DNA of 64,000 nt from Massospora cicadina (lineage: Eukaryota > Entomophthoromycota > Entomophthoromycetes > Entomophthorales > Entomophthoraceae): the NCBI GenBank assembly GCA_022478985.1, contig JAKSZP010004227.1, forward strand, positions 51,394 to 115,393, given 5' to 3'. Made by a program: the position numbers and the translations under genes. Below, piece by piece: positions 34,206-46,894 of the stretch; position 1 is the first letter of the stretch; every line of letters starts with the position of its first letter. Below the pieces are notes generated by a model. It was given only the letters and a program-made list of their open reading frames with translations. It had not been told where the DNA came from and did no database searches.

Positions 34206-34599
34206 GCCCCTCATTATCTTCTCGGTGTTTTGTAGTTAAAGTTTATCAGAAATGTACATCCCATGGTCAGCCTTCCCCAAATAAAATTAATATTAGAATT
34301 AATTTTTAAGTAAAATAAAGATTAAAATTAATTATTTTTCTTGTTGCGAACACTATTGCAACTAATAAAATTAAGGCTCTTAGCTTGATAATCTTTATTG
34401 GCAGGATGAGCAGACACCCAAAGCAGATAAAGCAGTAAAATGTGGTAAAGGGTTCAGGGCTTGTATTTGCATCGCCCAAGGCTCAACATTTCCCCAAGGA
34501 TCTGGCGGACAGGAACAAAAATAAAAACCAACAGTGGCTTACCTGGCGGGATTCATGGAGATGTACATTAAATGTAGTCTAACCCATAAATATGCCCTT

Positions 34600-35260
34600 T
34601 CTTTACCATTATCCTTAGTGGAACATGAGCTTCAGATCTTCTTGGGGGCACATTTGATGACCAACTGAGAAAAGTTTAACAAAAATCTGGATATTTACTT
34701 CATGCACGCCATTTATACGGTGGCCCATACTGCCCTCCATGGATGAGGGACCTTGTGTTTAACTTGGCAGAAGAGAAAAATGACACTGCTCAGGTGCACT
34801 TTGTGGTTGAACTCCTGGAGGATCAACAGTTTGTTGTGACTAAGTTCATGCATTGGACAAAGTCAAAAAATGTTTTTTGTTTAACTTCTGTTAAATGTGA
34901 CTCAAAAGTTGTTGAGTAACACCTCGATAATGGTCTTTCCTGCTATCTGGAAATTAAATTATACTAAATGCAATTATTTTCCCTTATGAACAACCTTAGT
35001 ATGGAAAGGCTATTGCCATTATTACCCCAAGTGGAGAAACTTCAGCGTATTTCACTTTAATTCCCCATTCAACTACCCTCATGATTGATTAGAAGCGTTC
35101 TCAATTGTCTCAGGAAACAGTGGATAGTGCATTACCCATCTGCACATACTGCCAGGCTTTTGGACATAAAGTAAATGATTGCACTGTCAAAGAGGTCGTG
35201 AAAGAGTATGCAAATGTTTCTGAGACGATGGATGAGACTATTGAAGACCAAGAATAGGTA
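34600..35260 (+). pseudogene. LINE2 ORF1, zinc-knuckle protein (broken)
   Basis: Degraded N-terminal part starting near EHELQIFLGAH, then after stops ALPICTYCQAFGHKVNDC with a perfect CX2CX4HX4C knuckle (35141-35181). An acidic end (ETMDETIEDQE) follows before TAG. Counterpart of LINE1 ORF1. Confidence 0.78.
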
Positions 35261-35829
35261 ACTAACACTACTGCCACTTTTTCACTGGGTAAAACAGGTA
35301 AGTATTTTGCAGTTTATCCAGTGTCCCCACAACAACGTTAGCAGGCCAAACAGGCCATAAGTTAGCTTTCAAGGCGATAACCTTGGTAGTAACCTCCAAC
35401 TTGACTGTACAGATTCAGGCTGACAAGTAAAATTCCCTACATCTGCCCAGTCACAAACTGGCAGCCAATCATATTACGCCAATCACCAACCCTCAGCCCA
35501 ATCCTAATTTGGGACCAGTTCCAAACACCCAGGGCTGTGCAAATCTGCGCATGCAACCAGTATACCAAACAGAACCATGTTTCACCAACCAATCCCAACC
35601 AAGGCAAATGAATCCATTGATGTTGAACTTAAAGTGCACTGTAACAAAAAACTCTTGCTCTTATAAACAAAGCACCCAGTTCTACAGCCTTTAAGGTTGG
35701 CGACTACACTTCAGTCCCTGCAAACCAGTATGGTACTCACGGTAGGGATGCCATGGTGCCCATGGAGAGTGAAGGGGTTTGGCCAGGGGCTCTCCCAATC
35801 ACTCCTGAGGCGCGCCAGGCATCTCAGTG

Positions 35830-38694
35830 GATATAGTGATGTTGAACATCGTGGAACTCAAGTTCTCTCCATCCCAGGTAAAATAACTGAGGTTTCTAAG
35901 TTACTCCACATTGACATCCTGGCAATGCAGGAAACCCATTTTCCTCAAGGGGAAGAAAAGGCATGAGCATTCATGCTTCTCCCTAATCTGCCATGTTAGT
36001 TGCTAAATTATGGAGTGCAAGTAGGGGCTAACCATAACTTTAGTTTATTTTTATGTCTTCTTTTATGAATTGCCACGTAATGGCCCATTACTTTATCGTG
36101 GTATGAAGTGCACAAAACTGCTAGTGTTTATGCCCTGATCTGTGCACAAGCTTATCAAGTTTTATTTTACAAAAGTTACTCTCCTTCCCCTTCCACCTTT
36201 TATCTTCATGGTTGTTAGTATAAACTGTTGGGTGAACCCATACACAGAACGGTGGCCTTATTTCAGTTGATCCCCACATGGAGATATTAAACTTTACGTC
36301 CTGAAGACTACCCTGGGCCTCTATGAACCCCTTCTCAAACACTCTCCCCTTCTTCTTAGCATGATTTAACCTCATGTACACAATGGTCAGTTGCTGTATT
36401 TATCAAACATAGAACTCATTATTGCACTGTTAGTCTTTGCCACATAATCTCAATTTACCACCACAAAATTGGTTTCTCTAATCACTGACATGTTTTGGTA
36501 TCATTTACTTTGTCATGCCACTTTTCACAGGCGCCCAGATGGAGTAAGATTCACCTGGACAGTCTAACTTTGCCTGAATTTACTAACTGGGTCATTTAGG
36601 ACTTTACCACAGGAGTTTATGTCTCCTTTCTGTGCTATCCTTTCTCCACGTGGTCATCCTTTAAGTTGCACACAGTATATCAGGCTTGCCACATATCGTC
36701 GTGGTATCCCATGCTACCTTAGCGGTTATTGGCGCATATTAGTGAATTTGGAACACCTGGAAAGCAATGTTCTTGATGCAGTTTCCAGCCCTTCATGGGG
36801 CTGCAAGTGGGATGTGGTATCTGCCCATTTGAACACATTGTTAAGAATAAACTAGTACTGAATTAGTGTTCATTATAAATTAAAAAATATCAAGGCAGAG
36901 AAGAATGATCCGCCTATTTATTTCATCAGCTTTTACTCTCCTAAAACAACCAAGGACTGTATACAGGTTCTTGCGGAAAGACACTTCCATTGTGAATATG
37001 CCAGAATAGTGTCCTCCAAAATCCACAAATTTTACTTTGAGTGTGCAGGTCTGATCCTGTCATTCCAGCATACATTGACTAATTTATATAGTGCACATAT
37101 TTGAAATATTACCTAGTACTCAATTTAATATTTTTTGCAATACAAACTCTAGTTTGTTGCTTGTGATGCACCGCACAGGAAATTCCCAGGCCCTGATTGG
37201 GCTCCAATTAATTTTAGCAAAAATGTTTTCTTATAATACTAACCTTTTTTGGACCATCTAGTACTAAAAAAATAATACTAACCTTTTTACCCTTTATCAA
37301 TAAATGTCTGTTAAGAATTTCCTCCTTCCTGGAGACCAAGAGGCATATATGGTAACTTGCTAAATGACAATAGGCTTTAGCAAACTGGCGCCCTATCTTC
37401 CTCACAATCATTAATAACAAACCTTTCCCCCAAAATTATGGCTAAGCGCCTTAGGAAAGTTGCCTCTGAACTGATTTTTGCACAATTTGGCTTCATAGTT
37501 AAAATATCCATAAGGGATAACATCTTCACAGTAGATAATGTCTGCCAATCACCTGCCACTGGTGCGCTTATATTTCCAGATCAACAAAAAAGCCTATGAG
37601 CGTGTTAACTGGGCTTATCTTGGGGCTTGCCTCCTCAAGTTTCAGTTTAATTATTGATTTACTAATTAGGTAATGCTACTTACTGAAACATTAACAATGG
37701 CAGTAGGTAGCTCAGGTTTCCTGACCAATTGGTTTGTCTGGAGAGGGGCCTCTGTCAGGGTGTCCCTTTAAGCCTTCTTTTGTACAACTTTAGCCTTAAA
37801 CTCTTCCTCATAATGCAAATGCCCATCTTTCTGTTCATGTTCAAGGCCAGGCACTAGTAGTGGAGCTATCATTTGTTGATGATTGTGTGGTCAGTATCAA
37901 ATAAACATGATTCTTGCATCCTTGAGTTGATTTTTCAGTTGTACACCATGGTTAGTAAGGCAGCCCTCAATGACAACAAGACCAAAATAACCCTTATTTG
38001 CAGATATCAAAATCACTGGACGACTGCTACCTCTTATTAGCAGCATAATTCAGCTTCAAGGTCACTTGTTTGCTTTCCTAAGAACTTTTTACATAGCTCC
38101 CTTCTTGTGCTTCTATTTGCTTCCAAACCAGCTATGGGCTCAGACTGCCACCTGAGTGAATGGGTCAGTCGGGAAGATATGCCATCACCATAATTGAGAA
38201 CCACATTCTTCACAAAGTGAAAAAGCGCACCGCTCCCTCCTAAGCCAGCAAAATAGCCTGACTGGCTGCTTAGTGGTTTCCAACTCACTACAGCTGTCTA
38301 TTGTTTGGTTTTTTGCACCAATATCACTTTTTCACCATACTTCTTTGCAACACTTTATGCTCTTATTCAAGGCTGGCTATGTCTAGGCTGCCTACCCCCT
38401 GTGCGTCTTGACGTCCTGTATGACCCATGGCACAGTGGAGGTATGTGCCTTATCAACCATGTGGACCATGATTAAAATATACTTTGCTCCTATATTGCCC
38501 AGGTAACTAACCCAGTACTCCCCTATCCAATACTGGTCCTGCGCGTCACAATACAACTTTGCCCATGTTAATCGCTTTCACACTCTGGACCACCCTAATT
38601 CTCTGCTCAATTTCTATCTTCCTACCCCTATGCTTCAGGTACTCGTGGGGCCTCTCCCATTTCAAGTGGTTGCTCCTGCCATGTGGAGTGCAGA
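35830..38694 (+). pseudogene. LINE2 ORF2, 5' part: endonuclease and RT (broken)
   Basis: Endonuclease pieces: HIDILAMQETHFPQG (catalytic Glu), INCWVNP, and KIGFSNH, where the SDH triad residue Asp is now Asn. RT pieces: APHRKFPGPDWAP, a degraded DQQKAYERVNW block and LSFVDDCVVS (FVDD 37872-37883), which keeps both Asp. Micro-insertion 2 lies inside the RT at 37250-37271. The gene is cut at 38694 by E3; the last five bases (GCAGA) are its target duplication. Confidence 0.86.
37250..37271 (+). mobile_element. Micro-insertion 2 in LINE2 RT
   Basis: 22 bp: TGGACCATCTAGTACT plus AAAAAA, flanked by a perfect 17-bp target duplication ATAATACTAACCTTTTT (37233-37249 and 37272-37288). The insert plus one duplication is 39 bp. 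The A-run at the plus-strand end fits target-primed reverse transcription. Confidence 0.93.
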
Positions 38695-39581
38695 TGTCAA
38701 GAGAGTGTCTGTATTCCTCTCGTTCCCAGAGATGGTTTGAACTGCCCCACCACACCAACAGGGAAAAACCTGCTAACAACACAGTGAAGAGGGCTATATG
38801 GAGGGGGCAACCCCAAAAGGTCCCAGGGTGAGGGTGTAAGTTATAGTATAAATGACAAGATTACCCAGAAAGTATGGACTTGGTTAGACCTCAGAGAGGA
38901 GTCCATTATCAAGTGCATATCAGAATCAAGGATTTTTAGGCTCTCTATCTGCATATGACCTGGCTTTCCCAGAGGAACAATAAAGTCAGTATACAATTTA
39001 GATTAACCTAAATGACCAACGAAAGTTGAGACCTCCTCAGATATGTCCACACGCAGTTATCCCAAGGGACCATTTTGATAAAACGTAAAAATATGTAATG
39101 TTTTATTTAAACAAGTCGACCAACAAAGAAAAATTGGTCATGGAAAATCATAAATAAACACTTTATGGGAATCTTCATTCATCAAGTGAGGTACTGCGCT
39201 CAAACAAACCAATTAACGCAAATTACCATCAACTGTGGTACAGTAGCTCGAGTAAGCCAAACTCAATTAGTTGAAAGTAGCTAAATCCTCTAAGATTTGG
39301 TAATTTTGTAAATTGAACGGGTCTAAAAACCACATTCACCAATTAATTGTAAATTGCATCATAATTCTCAACAAAGATGGTGCATTTTAACATTGGGATA
39401 TAACGCTCCTCTGAATATCAAGCACACTCCCAGAAACAAACTGGGCATACCTTTTTTCAACTAAATGTTGGTCCAGGGTGTGTTTCAGGTCAGGCAGGCC
39501 ACCAACTTGGTTCTCTTGGCCTCATCATGCCCAGCCTTGTCTTTACAATCAGTCCCATCTATATGTCATTCATCCATGAGA
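38695..39581 (-). repeat. E3 3' LTR
   Basis: 887 bp, minus-strand start TCTCATGG (TGTCATGG in E1) and end CTCTTGACA. Pairs with 51265-52810. It is related to the E1 LTR at its start (ATCATAGATGGGAC versus ATGATAGTGGGGAC in E1). Confidence 0.92.
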
Positions 39582-39599
39582 TTACCCTCCAGTCTTTTT

Positions 39600-39960
39600 G
39601 GCCCCTCCCCTCCCCCAGGGGCTTCATCCAGGGAAAATTTTGATGGGCTTTGGCCAGTTTCATGCCGGCGATACTGGGTTTAGCCTTGGGTCGTACTGCC
39701 TCTGGAAAACGCTCATGGAATGCATCAATCAAGTCCTGTGTGAGCATAAATGCGTTCCAGTACCCAACTGTTCTCCACAGAATCAAGTACTTTCCAACAC
39801 ATCAGGTACTTAAGCCTTCTTCTTACTTGGCGAAAGGCTAAAATATCATCTACTTAAGACTCCGGTTTTCCATCCACGAGGTATGCCTCTGGGGTTTCTG
39901 GTGGGGGACCCTCAAACAACGTCAGCTTGCTTTCATGGAACATAGTAAAGATCTGAAACG
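39600..39960 (-). pseudogene. E3 chromodomain and tail
   Basis: Minus strand: FHESKLTLFEGPPPETPEA, then a chromodomain with ILAFRQVRRRLKYLMCWK and VENSWVLERIY, interrupted by one TAA near its start. The tail LIDAFHERFPEAV matches E1. This is the clearest chromodomain in the window. Confidence 0.9.
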
Positions 39961-39964
39961 ATGG

Positions 39965-41000
39965 GGGAAGATCCAACTGGTATGAGGCATGGCCCTTTTT
40001 TCTAAAGTTGCGTTAACTCCTTATCTTCTTTAAACCAAGTTTTTCTGAATGGATGCTTTGTTGAATGTTTCAGAATCAAGCATTACGAGATTACCTTCCT
40101 TCTATGCCAGACCCACAAATCTCTTATTAACGGCGTTCTCCTTATAAATCTTCATAGCTTCATCCAAATTAGTGTTGACCCCTTTGTGTGTGCTCTTGAT
40201 GAACTTGGCGATGTCCACCACCACTTCCACTTTAGAACCAAATCTGTGCTCTATGTTAAATTATAATTAAACTCATAATTAGCGAAGAAATGGGGAACAC
40301 CCAATAAAGCATGTTGGGCGTTTTTATACCTAAATTGGGCCATGGGAAGATTTGCAGCTTAATCAGAATGGTCCGCTGCTGCATAAGACCACAAAAACTG
40401 CTCAAGGCATTAATTCAAAGTTCTGTTTGCCCATTAGATTGAGGATGGTAGGCAATAGAAAGGCATGGACAAATCTAAGGAGTTTTACTCAACTTATCAA
40501 AAAATGGATGTTATTGGGGTCCACGGTCACTAACAATCTCATGTGGCACCCCATGGAGGGAAAACACGTGTAAACTAATAACTTAGACATCAGCGCTGCT
40601 GTTATTGTGGTGTTACAAAAATTAGTTGGAAAACTTAGTAAACCGGTCCACCACCATCATGAACACATCATACCCTTTATACAAGGGCAACTACAGAACA
40701 AAATTGACTGGAAGGGAAGTCCAGGTTTCTGCTGCTTTTTGGACGAGCACCAACAAGCATGAGAGAGGCTGATGGATGGGTTTTATCTTATTTTAAACCT
40801 GGAATTTCTTTGAATACCTTACCACCTGTGCAGCCAGGCCCTTCCAGTTATATGGTCGTCAGATCAGCTTCAAAGTCTTCCTCCTTCCTGGGTGCCCTAA
40901 AGTTGAGCTATCATGGTGTTTGATCACTTCCAGATGAAGCAGTCCTGCAGGAACCCATAGACGCCCCTAGAAACATATTCATCTCATAAATTACATGGAA
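39965..41000 (-). pseudogene. E3 integrase (broken)
   Basis: Minus-strand blocks: SLPVNFVL then GYDVFMMVVDRFTKF (around the first catalytic position), VPHEIVSDRGPQ (second Asp) and AYHPQSNGQTEL (Glu), then a post-core region. The first catalytic Asp of the usual LDF is Asn here (VNF). Stops in each segment. Confidence 0.87.
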
Positions 41001-41199
41001 CCCTTAATTATAGCCTCCTATTTCAGATTGCATTTAGCTGGCACCATAGTGTATTCCGCTGATAGTTACTGGGAAAGTGCAGCCTTTCTGAACACACTAT
41101 ACTTCTCCAAGCTTTCCAATGAAGCAAAAACTGGCACACATGTCATGGTGGAGGGTCGCTTAAATGCCACTTTACCATGAAGAATCACCAAAGTTTGTT

Positions 41200-41700
41200 G
41201 TAAAACTACATCTCATTAGTATAAGAGGATTACGCATGGTTTCACTTCAGAGCATAGGCTAAATCATTCCCTTGCCCTTTACAGAATCATAGGAGAACAC
41301 AATCTGGGCAAGGGTCTCATCCACCAGGTTTGCCATGGAATTAAAATGTGAGGAGTCTGGTAGTACAAAAAAGGCATGATGATCCATCTGGACGCGGAGT
41401 GACGTAGAAAACCTTAGATTATGGCGCCAATAGATCAGCGCTTCCACTACCGTCAATTGTGCTTTGTCATATACTGCGTCTATTAACTTGGGCAGGAAAT
41501 ATTCTAAGAAAAAGACCTCACGGGATGCTTGACGCCACTTCACCCACCTGATATAGCGCAGCAGCTATGGAGAAATTTAAAGATTAAGGCCACTATATAA
41601 TCCCTCTTAAGGTCACGTGATGGATAATTGACGTGGACAGCGAAGTAATCTTCACTGCTTGTAAGGCATCCTCTAGTGTATAGGACTACTAAAGAATTTT
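41200..41700 (-). pseudogene. E3 RNase H (broken)
   Basis: Minus 41543-41259 contains AQLTVVEALIYWRHNL and QMDHHAFFVLPDS, which match the EALSYWRHHL and following blocks of E1. The DAS core upstream is badly decayed. Confidence 0.72.
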
Positions 41701-41739
41701 GCACTAATATCCTTATATAAAGGCGCCACTACTCATAAA

Positions 41740-42310
41740 GACTTGGTGTAAACTTCTTAAGGAAGGTGTAAGCCCAAAAATCTCTTCTACTCCTTAACTG
41801 AGGTTGGAGAGGGCCAATTACAAATTGCCTTCTCCTTACACAGAATGATTAGTTGGCCCTGGTTGAAATGACGTTACCCAGTAAGGTGACCTGGGACTTG
41901 AAAAGCTCACTTTTATCTTCTGGCTACTTTGCCACCCTCAACGTCTCAACTACTTGCCACAGGTGGATTGCATGGGATGCAGGATAAGGGTAAAACACCA
42001 AATTTTCATCCATGTAGGCTACCAAGCATACACCCAACAACTCCTTCAAGGCTTCATCAATATGTCGTTTGAAGATTTTAGGCGCATTGTTGAGCCTAAA
42101 AGGAAAGACCTAGAATTTTGCATTCCCTTACTGGTCCTTATTGCAGTGAGCCACCCCTGGCCTTTCTTGATGTAATACTGATTAAAAAAATTCAAGCAAC
42201 ATAATTTGGAAAAGACCTTAGCCTTCTCACACATAGCTATCAATTTGTAACTCCACCGGTAGTGGATGCAAATCAGAGACAGTAACATTGTTCAGGTGAC
42301 CATAATCCAC
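41740..42310 (-). pseudogene. E3 reverse transcriptase (broken)
   Basis: Minus 42288-42046 has [20 protein letters not shown] then IKKGQGWLTAIRTSKG, where the first catalytic Asp (KLD in E1) is Cys. The active site reads VAYMDENLVF, so the second Asp of YMDD is Glu. The thumb follows with FLKKFTPSLYE. Confidence 0.87.
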
Positions 42311-42657
42311 GCAGGGGCGTATAGTCTTATCTGCTTTTTCCACGAAGAAAAAGGATGAGCACATTTTCAAGGTCTAGATAAATATGGCCTCCTTGGCAAG
42401 TTGCTCTGTGAACCACACATTAAAAGCTGCTTCTTCCCGTAAATTAAAAGGGTAGATGGGAGAAGAAATGTGCACCAGGTCCACTGTGATCTTGAAGTCA
42501 CAATTAAAATCATAATGGTCTGACAGGACATATGCAGTAGCCTCATCTAAGGAAGATAAATACCTTTCAAGCAAGAAGTTAAGGAAGCTTCTGTAGTGGG
42601 CTTCAGCAGAGGTGCGAGGGTGAGTTTGGGTACATTTGGCCTTTGGGTCAGATTGCC

Positions 42658-43020
42658 TTAAGTGTCAACTTCAGGCATAGGGATCACCAACTCCTGTCTA
42701 ACCTTAGCAGATAACGTCAAGGTATTCTCTTTTAAATTGGTTCTGATGTTAAAATTTTCGCCACCAATCCCTCCCAATATGATTAGGTACAGAAGATTTT
42801 GTTTTTCTGAAAAGCTTTCACTCAATTGGTAGTTGACCACTTAATAATCAATTAACCCTGAACCCTCAGGGTGGGAATACCCTATGGCACTCGCCCTAAC
42901 CATACCATCAAGTAAGCACCTTAACTCAAGATAGTCAGTTAGGTCCAAGTCAAAAAATTTCTCAGAGGCGCCAGTATTTACCAAAATGGTTGTGCTAAAT
43001 TTTCCTGAAGGGGAGTTAAG
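42658..43020 (-). pseudogene. E3 aspartic protease (catalytic Asp lost)
   Basis: The loop reads TTILVNTGASEKFFDL, where E1 has TTILVDTGATENFMDL, so the catalytic Asp is Asn. The downstream piece (42840-42658) has LIILGGIGGENFNIRTNLKE and matches E1. Confidence 0.86.
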
Positions 43021-43024
43021 GTAG

Positions 43025-43869
43025 CAGAAAGCATAAAATAACCATAATAATATTTATTGATAACATATAAGGCCAACAGCTCACCGGAGGGCTCCTCCTT
43101 AGACTTGATTACACCCCAGGATGGGTTTTTCTTACAAAGAATTGTGAAAGGTAATTTGCAACCCTTGCCAATGAGGAAACATACCCCACAGTATCTTCAG
43201 CCCATACTCACCTACATTTTTTTAATTAACGCTTGCTCCATCTATTCAGTTTTCTAAAATAATCTTAGTGGACAAGCTTGGGTTCTCAAGTGTGAAATGG
43301 TACACAGGTTTTGTTGCAATAGGGGACCCGCGTGAGATGCCATTTGATTCATTTTTATTTTAATTCCGTTAGACTGAGGCTTCAAGTGATAAAGGCAAAA
43401 TTACTGGTTTAATACTGGCTTTGACTTCACTATCTATGAACAGCACAGCAATGTCCCTTTCTGATGCGGGTTTGTTAAGCTCCCCAGGAGGGAAAACATA
43501 GGTTTGATAACTTTAATATATTCATTTAATCTCAACTTGGGGCTAGCTCCTGTGGACCTTCAAGTTCTCTGACTTGAGAGAGTATCCATGGGAGACGCTG
43601 CCCCATTACAAGCAAAATCCACTTTTCTGGAGGCCGAATTTAAAGGGTCCCCTCAGATGAGACCTCTTTGGCTAAAATTTTGAATCATAAAGCTGTAATC
43701 CTAGGACTAAACCCCTGCTGACCCTCACATTTACCCAAATCTGATTATTTTAAGAAATTGAGTCTGCAATTCCAAGGGAGCACTTGAACGCACAGGGATT
43801 CTATATATAGGGGTCATTGTAGGTCAAACTAACTTAGCCAAATTACCTGTATGATTAATTAAACCTTGG
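43025..43869 (-). pseudogene. E3 gag, inner part
   Basis: Between the protease and the E4 insertion, heavily degraded. Assigned to gag by position and by comparison with the spacing in E1. Bases 43865-43869 (CTTGG) are the left target duplication of E4. Confidence 0.5.
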
Positions 43870-44637
43870 TGTCAGACATTTGCCCTCCCAGCTTTCAAAT
43901 ATTGTTGCGAATCAAAACCAGCCAAAAAGGAGAAATGTCAGTCATTTACTGGTCCCCGATACTGCTAATGTTGATTTATATTAAAATAATTATTTTATTG
44001 GCCAAAAGACCCTGTCCAGTTCCAGTGGAACCCAACAAATTGGGTTGACACTATCTCAAATACCTCACAGGCTAATACCATAATTTAAGCAGTCAGATTA
44101 CTCTAATCATGTGATGGACTCAGGGGCATCCATTGGATGGATCTCCCCAGTCTACTACCAGTCCCATTCAAGCACAGACGCGGGGACCACCCCCTTTTCT
44201 AGGAGTTGCAGGGGTCCCTCAAGGTACAATATTTTATCTAACAGGGATCAGCTGAAATTTACTAATTCATTACCCCATGTGTATATCTTACCAAATAATA
44301 TCTCCCCATCTATCAGTCAGTCTAAGGGAAGCAAGTTTTCCAAGCTTTTGATAGGTTGAATTTTAATAATTCCATATTTTCGAATGTAACAAGCTCCTGT
44401 GACTTAAAATTGAATTCCCTTCAACCCTTAATACAGTTTAAATACAGATTGGTCAGATATAAAGAGGGTTTGGTTTATCTTATCCCCCACTACGCTTAGT
44501 AAAAAACATAGAAAACCATAAAATTACTAAGTTTTTTTAGTTTAAGTATTCTATCATATTAGTGGTATAGATCCCCTGTTATTAGATTTCAATATATCAA
44601 GCACCAAGTGAGCATCTCCTAAGGCCAAAATCCAACA
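43870..44637 (+). repeat. E4 5' LTR
   Basis: 768 bp, TGTCAGACATTTGCCC to AATCCAACA. Visibly diverged from the 3' LTR. Confidence 0.9.
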
Positions 44638-44639
44638 AT

Positions 44640-44658
44640 TGGTGCTCACTACAGGGGG
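44640..44658 (+). other. E4 primer-binding site
   Basis: TGGTGCTCACTACAGGGGG, two bases after the LTR, identical to that of E2. Confidence 0.8.
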
Positions 44659-44699
44659 CCCTGTATACCACCAAAAATCCTTGACAATAAAAACATGAT

Positions 44700-46000
44700 T
44701 ACTCTTCAGTAACAAATGCAAGCTACATTAGAGAACTCACTAGCCAGTACTTTGGCTCGCCTCAAAAGGCTTGAGCAGCACTACCCACAAGGCCCTTATG
44801 GCCCCACTAACATTCTTAAACCTCTGACTAAAGACTTTTCACGCCTGGTGATGGCAGTATCGCCTCCTTTCCTTATGTTTACGAATCTGTAATGAAAGGA
44901 ACAACTAACCTTCAAAAACCAAGTTTATCCTTCCCTGCTTAGGTCAAATGGCTCAGGAGATCATGGTTCCTCAAATGGCCATATTTACCTCCTGGATGGA
45001 GGTTAAACAAGCGCTGGCAGATGAGTTTGGTTCCAAACAGAGTTTACAATGGCAAAAAAGTCCTTTATGTGCCTCAGCCTAAAGGAGGGAGAATAAATCC
45101 CAACATTTGTTAAGCGATTCTATAGAAAAGCTCAAGCTCTGTTGCTGTTCAAAATTCTTTCCTTAGATGATGCTATTGATGCTATCGTGGCTAGCTTGGT
45201 GTCTTATCCCTCTTTAGCAATGAATATCTCCGCAGTTAAGCATACTTTCAAAACCATACGGGATATCAAAGAGGCACTACTAGCAGTGGTTGACTTTTAT
45301 GAACCCAAACTTCTTCAAAAAGCTCCAAAGCGAGAATCATCTCTGACCCCTCCAGCCTCTTCTATGGCTGTATCCCTCTGGAAACCAGCTTCTGCAGAGT
45401 GGCAGTGATCAAATATTCCTCCATCATGTGAGGATAGCCAGAAAATAGTGGCAGTTATGGAGCAGCGCTCACCTCCAGCTTCAGTCCCAACTTGCTCAGC
45501 CATTAAGTCAGTTATCACTTTGCCTGGTCTCCCTTTTGCTGAGAAGTCTTCTAAGGTAACTAAAGTATCACACCCACCTAATCCGTTGCCTCAATCCCCC
45601 TCAGCCTCAACTCAGGCTTCTTTAGTTTAAAACCTGCCCTTATGGAGAAGCCCAAGCTGGTCACTTCTAAGGCAAACGATAAAGCCAATACACTCCCAAT
45701 GCCTCCCCTAAAAATTGGTACAGCCACAATTCTCCCTTCAAAAGTCAAAAGGTATATGAGAGTGACAAAGCCCTCCCTTTTGAGGAAATTAAGCCGGTTT
45801 CTCCGCCCCCTCTTAGTAACTCGTTGTGGTGCATTGAAAATCCCTCTGATTCTGAGTCTGAAGGGGGTGGTGAAGACGCAGGCTATTATGTTTGGGAGCT
45901 CCAATGGAAGTTCAGGTTCCGCATAGATTGAGGCTGAACGAATTGATATATAGCCATATACCATGAAGAACATACTTTCACCAGTTGTTAAGGTTTTCAG
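44700..46000 (+). pseudogene. E4 gag (broken)
   Basis: Early segment ENSLASTLARLKRLEQHYPQ, then TSWMEVKQALADEFG, FVKRFYRKAQALLLFKIL and 45142-45408 ending in a DFYEPKLLQKAPKRE stretch. A Ser/Pro/Lys-rich region follows (45315-45930). I find no clear zinc knuckle. Five or more stops. Confidence 0.78.
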
Positions 46001-46104
46001 AGGAGATTGATACAGCTAGTGATGCTGACCAGATTATTGGGACAGTGATACGATCCACCCAGCAGGTTCATACCCTCTAACATATTAAAGAAAAATACCC
46101 TGCG

Positions 46105-46490
46105 ATGGCTCAACGCCTTGCTTCCACTCTCCATTTGAAGGAGGTTCTCGCCCTCTCCCAGACTTTTGGTAACACAATAATGAAGGTAGAGGTTGTCATC
46201 AATAATGTGCACATTCTAGCCAACCTTGATATGGGTGCTCCAGTAAAGGTGGTCTCATCAAAGCTCATCAATAAAATTAAGTTGGCACCTGAACTGGAAT
46301 ATTCGCAAGAGTTTGGAACTGTGGGGCCCAACAACACTCAAGTTATTGAAACCTACTCTTATTTACCCATACGTATTCAAAAGCTCCTGCTGGCTGCCCC
46401 TGCTGTAGCATTAACCAACAATGTATACGACCTACACATTGGCACGCAATTCATGATTGAGTATGACGGAATCATTAATATGAAATAGGA
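46105..46490 (+). pseudogene. E4 aspartic protease
   Basis: 127 open codons with ILANLDMGAPVKVVSSKLI (catalytic Asp codon 46228-46230; Thr of DTG is Met) and APAVALTNNVYDLHIGTQF. Almost collinear with E5. The frame then stops at TAG 46486-46488 before the linker. Confidence 0.87.
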
Positions 46491-46894
46491 ATTCTCTCTC
46501 TTCTAAATTATAAGGTTCCCCTAGTCTTTACAAACAATAAGCCTAATATGAAGAAATATATAATCGTAGTTGAGTATCCTTCTTCCGCCACCACCCTTAC
46601 TTATACCACATTGGGCAGAAACACAAAAAAGCTCCCTGACTCAGTGGAAGCTTCATAAGGCATTCCATTTTATGTGCCAGTGAGGTAGTATTCAAAGCGG
46701 GTGAAAAAAAGGTGAAAGACATCAAAATTACTATGCAAATCCCCGCAACTTCCTTCTGCACATAACAAGAAATGATGGAATAAGCCCTTTGGAACCTTGA
46801 GTGTTTCCAGTTATCCTAGACTCTGCATACCAGCGACCTATTAATCTTCTGCTGGGGAATCTCACAAACAAGGACCTGGTTGTAAAAAATCATC

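Larger units (their letters stand above)
29050..34340 (+). mobile_element. LINE1: APE-type non-LTR retrotransposon
   Basis: 5' UTR from about 29050, ORF1 with a CCHC knuckle, ORF2 with AP endonuclease, RT and a C-terminal CPC/His region, then a 3' UTR ending CATCCCATGGTCAGCC, TTCCCCAAATAAA and an AT-rich tail. Its 5' UTR (ACTAATTGCAAC) resembles the start of LINE2 near 34350 (ACTATTGCAAC). I could not identify a target duplication. The 5' edge is approximate. Inactive: numerous stops. Confidence 0.87.
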
